Positions 34,686 to 42,575 of a stretch of 64,000 bases of DNA are shown here, piece by piece. The stretch covers positions 2,108,001-2,172,000 of the forward strand of contig NZ_CP128474.1 in NCBI RefSeq assembly GCF_030369635.1, in the 5' to 3' direction. The translations under genes were made by a program, and so were the position numbers. Source of the DNA: Microbacterium arborescens (GTDB lineage: Bacteria > Actinomycetota > Actinomycetes > Actinomycetales > Microbacteriaceae). The notes below the pieces were generated by a model. It made no database searches and was not told the origin of the DNA. It saw nothing but the letters and a program-made list of their open reading frames with translations. The number at the start of each line of letters is the position of its first letter. Within the stretch, counting starts at the first letter, position 1.

Positions 34686-35308
34686 ACGCCATCCGCGTGC
34701 TCGTCGTCGACGATCAAGAGCTGCTCCGTCGCGGCCTGCGAATGATCCTCGAGACCGACAGCGGCGTCGAGGTGGTCGGCGAAGCGGAGGACGGTTCGCG
34801 GGCGCTTGCGCTCATCCCGAGCCTTCGCCCCGACATCGTCCTCGCAGATGCGCGCATGCCGGTCCTCGATGGATTAGGGCTCGTCCGAGAGTGCGCGGTG
34901 CATCATCCGGGTCTGCCGGTGCTCGCCCTCACGACGTTCGACGACGCGGAACTCGTTCGATCGCTGCTCGAAGCGGGAGTCGCGGGCTTCCTTCTGAAGG
35001 ATGTCTCAGCCGACCGCCTGCTCGACTCGATCAGGCAGGTCGTGGATGGCGGCTTGGTCATCGACCCGCGTGTCGCTCGCGTCGCGCTCAACCGTGAGAG
35101 CGGTGCCGCTCCCCCGCTCTCCCCCGAGCTGACGCCTACGGAACAGGCCGTAGCTGCCCTGCTCGCGCTCGGGCTGCAGAACGCGGACATCGCGGCGCGT
35201 TTGCACTTCGCCCACGGCACCGTGAAGAACGCGGTCTCGGCGCTGCTGAGGAAGTTTGGGCACACGGACCGCACGTCGCTGGCGTTGGAGTTAGCGCGCG
35301 GGAGGTGA
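34682..35308 (+). CDS. Response regulator, NarL/LuxR type
   Basis: 208-aa regulator: receiver domain with the acidic pair (VDDQELL), phospho-acceptor Asp in PDIVLADARMP near 54 and switch Thr/Lys (ALTTFDD, FLLKDVS), then a LuxR HTH (LTPTEQAVAALLALGLQNADIAARLHFAHGTVKNAVSALLRKF is covered by LQNADIAARLHFAHGTVKN). The start overlaps the kinase stop. The adjacent CPBP protease gene is a plausible target. Confidence 0.93.
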   Translation: MNAIRVLVVDDQELLRRGLRMILETDSGVEVVGEAEDGSRALALIPSLRPDIVLADARMPVLDGLGLVRECAVHHPGLPVLALTTFDDAELVRSLLEAGVAGFLLKDVSADRLLDSIRQVVDGGLVIDPRVARVALNRESGAAPPLSPELTPTEQAVAALLALGLQNADIAARLHFAHGTVKNAVSALLRKFGHTDRTSLALELARGR

Positions 35309-35364
35309 GCCGAACCGGGACTCCGCTAGAGAACCGTTCACGTGCACTCACACTCGGATCAGGC

Positions 35365-37110
35365 TCAGCCTCCTCGCGGGCCGCCATCGACGACTGATCT
35401 CATGTAATCGCGGAGACCGGGGTCGCATACGTACACGTACGTCCCTAAGATCCCGCGCGTCAGCAGGACACCGTAGATGTTCTGGACCAACGCAAGGAGA
35501 TCTGCATCAGTCGTAGGCCGACCGAGCTGACCGAGGTTCTCCTTGCCCTTCCTATCGCGGTACGAATCGCGATCCACAGCGACTCGTCCGTCATAGCGCA
35601 AGTCGTTGCCGATGATCACGCCGGTGTAGTTGAGGTCGTATCCCTGAACCGTATGGATGGATCCCACCTCGTCCAGCGACCCGGGAGAGTTGATCCAGTC
35701 CTTGTCAGTGCGATTCCACGTGAACGGGATACCTTCCAGCTCGAAGTCGGATCCGGGTTTGTTCCCTCGTGTCCTCCAATCCCAGGCGTAACCGGCCACG
35801 AGACGGGCGAGCCCAACCTCGCGGTCGCGCTTGCGGATCGCAGCTTGCATGGCCGCGACGCTGTCGAAGAACCTCAGATCGTATTCGCCGAAGTCAGGGC
35901 GGTCTCCCGCCCGCGCCTCGCCCCGCAGCAGCTGACGAGTGAATCCGACATAGTCGGCGTCCGCCCTCACGCGCATCTGTCTCGCTAGGGGGAACCACCG
36001 CTTGTTTCGCTGCGCGTCCCTGATCTCGGTGTCAAGCACGTCACTCGGGAGGTCTGCTGGCCGTACGCCCTGCCGCTCGTCGATGAGCAAGATCTGGTGA
36101 CGGCTCTGCGCACGGATCCAGTCGAGCTGAGTCTTGGTCGTGTCGTCCCATCCGAAGAGCCGTGCGTTGATCTCAGCGAAGTCCCGGTTTCGGATGCCCG
36201 AGGACTGATTCGCGCGGCGATTGAGCCGGTGCGTTTCGTCCACGATCAGCAGGTCGAACGGCACCGTCGATTTGCCCACATCGAAGGGGTTGAGAACAAG
36301 GTCTTCGCTGACCTTGGGGGTCTTCCGAAAGACCTTCTTGATCGAGTCGCGAAGCGACTGCTGCGGGACGACGAGCCCGATACGGACGCCCTTCAGCAAC
36401 TCCCGGTTCTCGGGGACGAAGAACTCCGCGAACAGAGAGTCTTGTTCGACCTCGTCGGCGTCGTCATAGTCGCGGATGTCACCCAACAGCTTCATGAGGA
36501 AGATCGCGACGATGGTCTTGCCGGTGCCTGGGTGCCCCTGGATGACGCTGGTCGATCGAGTGCCCGCCGCCAAATCCTGGAGAAGCGCCTCGACGATCTG
36601 CTCGACGGCAACAGCTTGCTCGTGCGTGAGGACCTTGAACGGCGAGAGCTTGAACAAATCGGTGTTCTCGATCTCGGGGATGCTCCGCTGGAATACTCCC
36701 TCGGCGCGCAGCTGCTCGAAGACCTCACGGAAGCTCTCCCGGTACCGTTCCCGCTCGTAGTAGCGCGCATCGATGATGCCCTCGTTACCGTTGAGCACGG
36801 TGAAGTGCCCGTCACCTGCAAGCCAACGGATGAGGTGCGACTCGAGATCGAGGCAAGCTGACTTGTTGAATGCTTCGTCGATCACCACCCGTGACCGGCG
36901 CAACGCTGCCTTGGCCGGATTCCGGAGGTGCTGCTCCATCCGCGAGGCGGCGTTGATGGTCTCGCCGACATAGACGAGTGGAGGGCCCGGGGCGCCGGCA
37001 CTGTCAAGGACATACACGACCGGCCAATTTGTCCGCCGCTCATCTTCAGATGCCCATGCCCGGACGTCCGACACGGTGAGGTCGAGCTCCTCAATCTCAG
37101 AGGGCGTCAT
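35365..37110 (-). CDS. GIY-YIG nuclease fused to DUF2075 (Schlafen-like) helicase
   Basis: 581-aa cytoplasmic protein. Residues 30-115 form a GIY-YIG nuclease domain: VVYVLD (31-36), LVYVGET (45-51), Arg57, Glu90 in CLDLESHLIRW and Asn107/109 fit the catalytic residues. Residues about 160-580 are a DUF2075 superfamily-1-like helicase domain: Walker A GHPGTGKT (192-199), Walker B FDLLIVDETHR (286-294), a motif III-like LLIDERQG (341-348) and the late IHTVQGYDLNYTG. It starts inside the last codons of a MazG-like gene (14-nt overlap). GC content is clearly below that of the chromosome average here. Domain set and context suggest defence against foreign DNA; this is inference. Confidence 0.88.
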   Translation of the reverse strand: MTPSEIEELDLTVSDVRAWASEDERRTNWPVVYVLDSAGAPGPPLVYVGETINAASRMEQHLRNPAKAALRRSRVVIDEAFNKSACLDLESHLIRWLAGDGHFTVLNGNEGIIDARYYERERYRESFREVFEQLRAEGVFQRSIPEIENTDLFKLSPFKVLTHEQAVAVEQIVEALLQDLAAGTRSTSVIQGHPGTGKTIVAIFLMKLLGDIRDYDDADEVEQDSLFAEFFVPENRELLKGVRIGLVVPQQSLRDSIKKVFRKTPKVSEDLVLNPFDVGKSTVPFDLLIVDETHRLNRRANQSSGIRNRDFAEINARLFGWDDTTKTQLDWIRAQSRHQILLIDERQGVRPADLPSDVLDTEIRDAQRNKRWFPLARQMRVRADADYVGFTRQLLRGEARAGDRPDFGEYDLRFFDSVAAMQAAIRKRDREVGLARLVAGYAWDWRTRGNKPGSDFELEGIPFTWNRTDKDWINSPGSLDEVGSIHTVQGYDLNYTGVIIGNDLRYDGRVAVDRDSYRDRKGKENLGQLGRPTTDADLLALVQNIYGVLLTRGILGTYVYVCDPGLRDYMRSVVDGGPRGG

Positions 37111-37417
37111 ACTTGGCGCTGCGTCCCCTTGACTTGTCCACGGGGTACTTCGTGCGAGTCTCAGCCAGCTTGTCGAGAACGATCTGGTCGAGGTCGAGAC
37201 CAAGCCGCTCCGCGAGAAGCGTGCAGTAGGTTACGACATCAGCCAGCTCTTCTCGGACCCGAGTCTCGTCAGCATCGTCGCTCCATTGGAAGCACTCGAG
37301 CAGCTCCGCAGCTTCTATGGAGATGCTCTTGGCGAGATTGCTCGGCGTGTGGAACTGACCCCAGTCACGCTCTTCGACAAACTGCGACAACGCTTCTTTC
37401 ACCGGCTCACTCGTCAC
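37097..37417 (-). CDS. MazG-like nucleotide pyrophosphohydrolase
   Basis: 106-aa all-alpha NTP pyrophosphohydrolase. The metal-binding ExxE...ExxD pattern is intact: Glu35/Glu38 (IEAAELLECFQW) and Glu57/Asp60 (EELADVVTY). This is the short dCTPase/MazG-like form, usually a dimer or tetramer that hydrolyses (d)NTP to (d)NMP plus pyrophosphate. The GTG before TSEPVKEAL is the only sensible start; no strong Shine-Dalgarno. It is first in a two-gene operon with the GIY-YIG helicase and lies 72 nt downstream of tRNA-Arg on the same strand. Confidence 0.88.
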   Translation of the reverse strand: MTSEPVKEALSQFVEERDWGQFHTPSNLAKSISIEAAELLECFQWSDDADETRVREELADVVTYCTLLAERLGLDLDQIVLDKLAETRTKYPVDKSRGRSAKYDAL

Positions 37418-37489
37418 GGTGTGACCGTACCGCAGACTGCCCCTGCTCGCGGATGTGACGGTCTCGCGTAGGCCAGCCGGCGAAAACGG

Positions 37490-37561
37490 TGCCCCTGGAG
37501 GGATTCGAACCCCCGACCCGCTCCTTAGGACGGAGTGGCTCTTCCACTGAGCTACAGAGGC
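37490..37561 (-). tRNA. tRNA-Arg (anticodon CCT)
   Basis: 72-nt cloverleaf read on the minus strand: acceptor GCCTCTG pairs with CAGGGGC, D-arm GCTC/GAGC, anticodon stem around loop GTCCTAA (anticodon CCT, with T before and A after), T-arm with GGTTCGAATCC and discriminator A. The 3' CC is encoded but followed by G, so CCA is completed enzymatically. tRNA genes of this kind are frequent integration sites, and the MazG/helicase pair lies immediately 3' of it. Confidence 0.95.
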
Positions 37562-37646
37562 AAGGCACCCCAAGTCTAGACGGCCGCGGGCCGCGGCATC
37601 CCGTCCCTCCTCAACCCCAGCGCGCCCCAGCCCTATGCTGACCAAC

Positions 37647-38285
37647 GTGACCCGAGACGCCCCAGCCACCGCGCCAGCGCGCCGGCCGCTGCGAACGGCG
37701 CTCGGGATAATCGCTGCGTTCGTCCTCTTCGTCGCCACGATGGCCGCTTGGATCGGCGGACTCATCGCGTTCAATGCGCTCGGCATCCCGATGACGGGCG
37801 TCGAGTGGCTCGGCTGGGTGATCGCGGGACTCATCGCGGCAGCGGTGTGGCCCCTCGCGGGACGGCGAGCGCACCGCGAGTTCTGGGCTCGCCAGCACCA
37901 CGGCGCAACGCCGCCGAGAGCCCCCGCGACAACACCGGATCGCGTCCTGCGCATCCTTGTCATGATCATCGGCGCCGCGGGTCTCGTCGCGCTGTGCGGG
38001 CCGCGCAACATCACTCTCGCGCTGGCCGAGGCGTGGCAGATCATCGCTCCCGGCGGACGCTCATCGAGCGCGCTCCTGCAACTGATCGGTCTGTTGCTGT
38101 GCTTCGCGCTGATGGTTCCGCCGATGCTCATCACCCAGCGGAGCCTCCGCCGCACCCCGCGCGACCACCCGGATCGCCTCGGTCTCGAGCTCCGGCAGAA
38201 CTGGTACGTGTCGGCGGCGACCGCGTGGGTCTGCTGCCTGCTCCTCGGGCTGATCGTGAGCTTCGTTCTCGTCAAAACCCTTTGA
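37647..38285 (+). CDS. Hypothetical membrane protein, 212 aa
   Basis: Four hydrophobic helices (near residues 20-42, 50-70, 95-112, 130-150, with a last one at 185-208) linked by basic loops (RRAHREFWARQHHG, RSLRRTPRDHPDRLG). No family recognised. An ATG four codons upstream lies inside the -10-like TATGCT; the GTG 7 nt downstream of that hexamer is preferred and gives a leaderless message. Divergent from tRNA-Arg. Confidence 0.72.
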   Translation: MTRDAPATAPARRPLRTALGIIAAFVLFVATMAAWIGGLIAFNALGIPMTGVEWLGWVIAGLIAAAVWPLAGRRAHREFWARQHHGATPPRAPATTPDRVLRILVMIIGAAGLVALCGPRNITLALAEAWQIIAPGGRSSSALLQLIGLLLCFALMVPPMLITQRSLRRTPRDHPDRLGLELRQNWYVSAATAWVCCLLLGLIVSFVLVKTL

Positions 38286-38299
38286 CGCGGTAGTCGCCC

Positions 38300-38329
38300 G
38301 CCGACCTTCAGAATTCCCTGAGAGTCGGC
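38300..38329 (+). terminator. Hairpin after the 212-aa membrane protein gene
   Basis: GCCGAC and GTCGGC pair, and inside them TCAG pairs with CTGA around AATTCC. It begins 15 nt after the stop codon. No T-tract. Confidence 0.45.
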
Positions 38330-38402
38330 GCTCACGTTTGCGTTCGACTCGGATTCTCGGAATCGTGGCCGGCTCCGCAGCAATCCACGGAAGGAGAGCT
38401 TC

Positions 38403-38684
38403 ATGCTCACGCTCACCGAGAACGCCGCCACCGCGGTGAAGAACCTCACCGCCCAGATCCCCGCCGAGACCGGCGGTATCCGTATCAGCGACTCCGGCTC
38501 GCCCGAGACCGGCTTCGCCCTCTCCCTCGCCGAGGCCCCGCAGAGCGAGGATGCCGTCGTCGAAGCCGACGGTGCCCGCATCTTCGTCGACCCGGCCGCA
38601 GCCCTTGCGCTGGATGACCGCGTGCTCGACGCACAGGTCGACGGCGAGGGCGCGATCAGCTTCGCGCTCGGCGTCCGGGGCTGA
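38403..38684 (+). CDS. HesB/IscA-like protein lacking cysteines
   Basis: 93-aa protein with the HesB/IscA-type beta-fold pattern (MLTLTENAATAVKNL, GGIRISD, GARIFVDPAAALALDD, SFALGV). It has no cysteine at all, whereas true A-type Fe-S carriers need three, so it cannot bind a cluster in the usual way. Such Cys-free homologues are common in Actinobacteria and are often mis-annotated as Fe-S assembly proteins. Shine-Dalgarno GGAAGGAG precedes the ATG; a strong hairpin follows the stop. Confidence 0.85.
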   Translation: MLTLTENAATAVKNLTAQIPAETGGIRISDSGSPETGFALSLAEAPQSEDAVVEADGARIFVDPAAALALDDRVLDAQVDGEGAISFALGVRG

Positions 38685-38699
38685 CACCCCGACAGACTT

Positions 38700-38746
38700 C
38701 GAGAGCCCCGGCATCCGTATCCTCAGTGCGGAAGTCGGGGCTCTCG
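38700..38746 (+). terminator. Stem-loop after the HesB-like gene
   Basis: Perfect 11-bp inverted repeat CGAGAGCCCCG (38700-38710) and CGGGGCTCTCG (38736-38746) with a 25-nt loop, 15 nt after the stop codon. TCTGT follows instead of a T-tract. Confidence 0.6.
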
Positions 38747-38815
38747 TCTGTATAGAGGACCTGTGCGAGGCGGTCCAGGATGCGACGGGACTTTCCTCGA
38801 TCGAGGGGCTCAAAT

Positions 38816-38845
38816 TTGACCATGGCCGACCATCCGGCATATTAG
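38816..38845 (+). promoter_or_regulatory. Promoter of the DUF2510/DUF4041 gene
   Basis: -35 TTGACC (38816-38821), 18-bp spacer, -10 TATTAG (38840-38845). Transcription would start about 20 nt before the GTG codon, leaving an AAAGG sequence in the leader. It sits in AT-richer DNA than most promoters in this window. Confidence 0.5.
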
Positions 38846-38873
38846 AGAGGTCTCATCTGAAAGGCCCAAAGAA

Positions 38874-40469
38874 GTGACCGATCTCACAACTCCCCCGCCC
38901 GCGTCGTGGTACCCCGACCCGAGCGGGAAATTCGAGAGTCGTTATTGGGACGGTGCTGCCTGGACCGACCACGTCGTGATCGAAGGCGTGCAGACACGCG
39001 AGCAGCTCGGGGACACAGCCGAGAAGGCGGCCGAGGCGTCACCCCTGCCCGCGACGCGGCGAGCAGCGCGCGAGTCGGTAGCCGGCGAGCATGCACGTAA
39101 CGAGACGGCTCCTGCGACTGAGCTGGTCGGCACACCACTCCCAAACGACTCCCCGCCCCTCGCGTCCCAGCCGACCGCGCCCCCGTTTTCGCATGAGCGG
39201 TTGGTAGCTCGGTCGACGCCTCCGCAGAAGGTACCCTTCTTCGGTGCCCGCAAGTTCGCGCAGGACCTCCAGGCCGAGAATGCACGCCTGGAGGAACTGA
39301 TCTCTCGTTACGGCCTCCGCGAGCTCGCCGACCTGGATGCCGCAAAGGTGAGGATCCAGGCGGAGACCGCACGCGCAGAAGCCGACCTCGATCGCGCGCG
39401 CTCTGGTGCTTTTGCAGCCCACCAGGAGAAGGCGACGGTGGCTAGCCAGCTCATCGACCTTCGTAACCAGATCGAACTGCAGGAGTTCGGGCTGTTCGAT
39501 TTCGAGCACCCCGCGGAAAGCTCAGTAGCGCTGGCGACAGACCTCGAGTCCGTGCGCAGCGAGATCAAGAGCCAGGTCAGAGCTGGTAGAGCCACTCAGG
39601 CGACGCAGAGCTTCACGTTCAACAACAGCGCCGCCAAGGGCCGAAAGTTCGTCGCTGACATGTCTAAGCTGCTTCTTCGCGCCTATAACGCCGAGGCCGA
39701 GAACTGTGTGAAGACGGTGCGAGCTGGGAATCTCGAGGCAGCGCGCAAGCGTCTCTCGACCGTCGTGGACCAGGTCGAGCGCCTCGGAAAGATGATCGAC
39801 CTCCGGATCACTCCCAAATACCATCGCCTGCGACTGCGCGAGCTCGAACTCGCCAGCCGCCACCTCCAGGCCGTCCAGGCTGAGAAGGAACTCGAGCGCG
39901 CTCGCCGTGAGGAACTGCGGGAACAGAAGAAGGCAGAGCAGGAACTCACGCGAGAGAAGGAGCGACTGCAGAAGGAGCGCTCACACTACGCGAACGCCCT
40001 CGCGTCTCTGGAAGCGAAGGGTGACCTCGAAGGGGCACAACGCCTTCGAGAGAAGCTCAACGACGTCGAGAACGCCATCGAGAACGTCGACTACCGTGCC
40101 GCGAACATCCGCGCCGGTTACGTCTATGTGATCAGCAACATTGGAGCGTTCGGGCCCGACGTCGTGAAGATCGGACTCACCCGCCGACTCGACCCGATGG
40201 ACCGGGTCAACGAACTCGGCGACGCGTCGGTGCCTTTCCGGTTCGATGTTCACGCACTGTTCTTCGCGGACGATGCCGTGGCGATCGAGACGATGCTGCA
40301 TCAGCAGTTCGCTGCGCAGCGAATCAACAAGGTGAACCTGCGTCGCGAGTACTTCCGCGTGACTCCCGAAGACGTACTCAAGGCGCTGAACGAACATCAC
40401 GTCGAAGTCCTCGAGTACACCCTCGATCCGGTCGCGGCTGAGTATCGGAGTTCGATCGCGGCTGCCTGA
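38874..40469 (+). CDS. DUF2510-DUF4041-GIY-YIG (T5orf172-type) protein
   Basis: 531-aa soluble protein in three parts. Residues 8-40 are a DUF2510 motif (PPASWYPDPSGKFESRYWDG AAWTDH split here by a space), common in actinobacterial membrane-associated proteins. Residues about 125-405 are the DUF4041 region with long coiled coils (EKELERARREELREQKK). Residues about 415-510 are a GIY-YIG nuclease of the T5orf172/MUG113 type (AGYVYVISNIGAFG, VVKIGLTRRLDPMDRVNEL, and Glu in AIETMLHQQF). GTG start. Related DUF4041-GIY-YIG proteins occur in phages and in defence islands. GC is lower than the genome average, suggesting transfer. Its target is unknown. Confidence 0.87.
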   Translation: MTDLTTPPPASWYPDPSGKFESRYWDGAAWTDHVVIEGVQTREQLGDTAEKAAEASPLPATRRAARESVAGEHARNETAPATELVGTPLPNDSPPLASQPTAPPFSHERLVARSTPPQKVPFFGARKFAQDLQAENARLEELISRYGLRELADLDAAKVRIQAETARAEADLDRARSGAFAAHQEKATVASQLIDLRNQIELQEFGLFDFEHPAESSVALATDLESVRSEIKSQVRAGRATQATQSFTFNNSAAKGRKFVADMSKLLLRAYNAEAENCVKTVRAGNLEAARKRLSTVVDQVERLGKMIDLRITPKYHRLRLRELELASRHLQAVQAEKELERARREELREQKKAEQELTREKERLQKERSHYANALASLEAKGDLEGAQRLREKLNDVENAIENVDYRAANIRAGYVYVISNIGAFGPDVVKIGLTRRLDPMDRVNELGDASVPFRFDVHALFFADDAVAIETMLHQQFAAQRINKVNLRREYFRVTPEDVLKALNEHHVEVLEYTLDPVAAEYRSSIAAA

Positions 40470-40492
40470 CCACCATCGTTAGGGTCGAGGGG

Positions 40493-40870
40493 ATGGAAGC
40501 CGAGATCATCCCCCGCATCGTCCTGTTCGTCACGATGGCCGGCTCGGGTGCTCTGCTGATCTGGATGGCGCGGGCCGCGGCATCCGGAAAGCTGAAGCGG
40601 AACTCGCTCGCCGGCATCCGCACACCCAGCACCATGTCCAGCGACGCAGCCTGGCTCGCCGCTCACGTGCGCTCGAAAGGCGCGACACTCGTCACGGGCT
40701 ACGTGTCCGTCGCGATCGGCGTGGTCTCGCTCGTGCCGATGCCGCCGGCGGCGCTCGGGATCATGGTGCTCGTAGGCGCCGCGCTCATGGTCATCGTGAT
40801 GATGTGGGGAACTCGCGTCGGCATCAAGGCCGCTCTGGCGGCGACAGCGGCGACGGAGGCAGCACGATGA
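40493..40870 (+). CDS. SdpI-family membrane protein
   Basis: 125-aa protein with three hydrophobic helices and the SdpI/YhfL signature RNSLAGIRTPSTMSSDAAW near residue 38. SdpI of Bacillus gives immunity to the SdpC toxin and acts as a signal receptor; short actinobacterial forms are of unknown specificity. The stop overlaps the GNAT start (ATGA), so the two are coupled. TAGGGT lies 7 nt before the ATG. Confidence 0.87.
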   Translation: MEAEIIPRIVLFVTMAGSGALLIWMARAAASGKLKRNSLAGIRTPSTMSSDAAWLAAHVRSKGATLVTGYVSVAIGVVSLVPMPPAALGIMVLVGAALMVIVMMWGTRVGIKAALAATAATEAAR

Positions 40871-41418
40871 CTGCATCTCCCGTCGAGATCGACCTGCACG
40901 ACGACGTCGTCTTGCGTTCGCTCCGCGCAGAGGATGCCGCCGCCCTCGCCGAGGCGTACCGCGTGAACAGCGACCACCTCGCGCCGTTCGAGCCGATCCG
41001 TTCCAACGACTTCCGCACTGAAGCAGGTCAGCGCACCGAAATCGCCGCGCTCATCGCGAGCCACGAAGCGGGCACCGCCCTCCCCCTCGTCCTCGCCCAC
41101 GCATCGCGGATCATCGGGCGGATCACCCTCTCGGGCATCACCCGTGGGGCGTTCCAGAGCGGCAACCTCGGCTACTGGATCGACCAGCGCTACGCGGGTC
41201 GCGGCCTCATGACCGCCGCGGTGAACGAGATCTCGCGCCTCGCGACGGACGACCTGCAGCTGCACCGCATCCAGGCCGGCACGCTCGTCGACAACGTCTC
41301 GTCGCAGGCCGTGCTCAGAAAATGCGGCTTCGTCGAGTTCGGGCTCGCTCCCGAGTATCTGCTCATCGCCGGACGCTGGCAGGACCACCGGCTGTTCCAG
41401 CGGATCCTCGGGGCCTGA
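40867..41418 (+). CDS. GNAT acetyltransferase, RimJ/RimL type
   Basis: 183-aa N-acetyltransferase. RSLRAEDAAALAEAYRVN at the start, the acetyl-CoA binding part (GNLGYWIDQRYAGRGLMTAAVNEI) near 105-128 and the C-terminal VDNVSSQAVLRKCGFVEFG are typical of ribosomal-protein or small-amine N-acetyltransferases. Translationally coupled to the SdpI-like gene. The acceptor is unknown. Confidence 0.9.
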   Translation: MTASPVEIDLHDDVVLRSLRAEDAAALAEAYRVNSDHLAPFEPIRSNDFRTEAGQRTEIAALIASHEAGTALPLVLAHASRIIGRITLSGITRGAFQSGNLGYWIDQRYAGRGLMTAAVNEISRLATDDLQLHRIQAGTLVDNVSSQAVLRKCGFVEFGLAPEYLLIAGRWQDHRLFQRILGA

Positions 41419-41439
41419 GAGCTGACACGACGCCTCAGC

Positions 41440-41486
41440 TGGCACTTCGCGCCCTGTCCCGGCGCCGGTAGCGGCAACAGGTGCCA
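41440..41486. repeat. 47-bp palindromic element, copy 1
   Basis: Starts TGGCACTTCGCGCCC and ends ACAGGTGCCA. The ends pair (CTGGCAC with GTGCCAG) and the inner GC blocks are partly complementary. It is 22 nt after the GNAT stop. Aligns without gaps to the copies at 41601 and 45395. Confidence 0.7.
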
Positions 41487-41600
41487 GGTGAATCCCATCG
41501 CGGTCCCGCGCGCCCATCAAGGCAAGGCCCGACCCGGCCCGAACCGCCCATGTAGACCCAGGTACTGGTCGCCGGAGTAAGTCCGAACCGCAGTCCGATG

Positions 41601-41647
41601 TGGCATCTCGCGCCCCTTCGTAGCGTCGATGGGGACGAAAGGTGACA
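41601..41647. repeat. 47-bp palindromic element, copy 2, overlapping an RBS
   Basis: Starts TGGCATCTCGCGCCCC and ends AAAGGTGACA. The right arm contains the GAAAGG Shine-Dalgarno of the ABC ATPase gene, whose ATG is 2 nt after the element. If transcribed and folded, the element would hide that ribosome-binding site. Confidence 0.7.
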
Positions 41648-41648
41648 C

Positions 41649-42575
41649 ATGATTCGTGTTCAATCGCTCTCGAAACGGTACGGGCAGAAGGTCGCGGTCG
41701 ACGGCATCGACTTCGCCGTCGAGCCGGGCCGGGTGACGGGATTCCTCGGCCCGAACGGCGCCGGCAAGTCGACCACCATGCGCATGATCGTGGGGCTCGA
41801 CAAGCCGACATCCGGCACGGCCGAGGTCAACGGCCGCGCCTACCGCGACCTGCCCGCACCGCTACGCGAGGTCGGGGTGCTGCTCGACGCGCGCGCCGCG
41901 CACAAGCGCCGCACCGCCTACAAGCACCTCCTCGCGATCGCCGCGACCCATCAAATCCGCGCGCCGCGCGTGCGCGAGGTCATGGAGCGCACCGGTATCG
42001 ACTCGGTAGCGAACAAGCGCGTCGGCGGCTTCTCGCTCGGCATGGGCCAGCGGCTGGGCATCGCCGCAGCGCTCCTCGGCGACCCGCAGACGATCATCCT
42101 CGACGAGCCCATCAACGGCCTCGACCCCGACGGCATCCTGTGGATCCGCCGCCTGCTGCGCGAACTCGCCGCCGAGGGCCGCACGGTGCTGCTCTCCTCG
42201 CACGTCATGAGCGAGATGGCCCAGACCGCCGACCACCTGATCGTCATCGGTCGCGGCGCGATCATCGCCGACGGGCCGATGCGGGACGTCATCGCAGGAG
42301 TCACGCAGCCGGTCGTCCGGGTACGCACGCATGACACCGAACGGCTCGTGGCGGCGGTCGCGCGCCCGGGAGTCACCGTCATGACGCGCGACGACGGCGC
42401 ACTCGACATCACCGACCTGCCCGCCGAGGACGTCGCGCGCATCGCCGGTGCCGCGGGAGTCGTGCTCTACGAAGTGGCCTCGGTGTCGGGCTCGCTCGAA
42501 GACGCCTATCTCGCCCTCACCGCGCAGGCGACCGAATACCCGTCGGCTCCCAGCCACCACGAGAAGGACAAGTAA
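41649..42575 (+). CDS. ABC exporter ATP-binding protein (BcrA type)
   Basis: 308-aa ATPase of the BcrA/DrrA-like drug and peptide exporter group: Walker A GPNGAGKS near 38, Q-loop VGVLLDARAAHKRRTAYKHL, signature FSLGMGQRLGIAAALLG near 135 and Walker B TIILDEPINGLDPDG. A C-terminal accessory domain follows (about 220-308). Its stop and the permease start share one base (TAATG). First gene of a four-gene operon with permease, histidine kinase and response regulator. Confidence 0.94.
   Translation: MIRVQSLSKRYGQKVAVDGIDFAVEPGRVTGFLGPNGAGKSTTMRMIVGLDKPTSGTAEVNGRAYRDLPAPLREVGVLLDARAAHKRRTAYKHLLAIAATHQIRAPRVREVMERTGIDSVANKRVGGFSLGMGQRLGIAAALLGDPQTIILDEPINGLDPDGILWIRRLLRELAAEGRTVLLSSHVMSEMAQTADHLIVIGRGAIIADGPMRDVIAGVTQPVVRVRTHDTERLVAAVARPGVTVMTRDDGALDITDLPAEDVARIAGAAGVVLYEVASVSGSLEDAYLALTAQATEYPSAPSHHEKDK

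Noticed and set aside
35309-35364. Possible attachment-site repeat of the tRNA-Arg 3' end beyond the helicase gene
   Set aside because: No copy of the tRNA 3' sequence is present at the far side of the module, and no integrase gene is seen, so a classical integrative element is not supported.
37418-38581. Long N-terminal extension of the MazG-like protein through the tRNA region
   Set aside because: It would translate across tRNA-Arg and the divergent membrane-protein gene; MazG homologues start at the GTG chosen.
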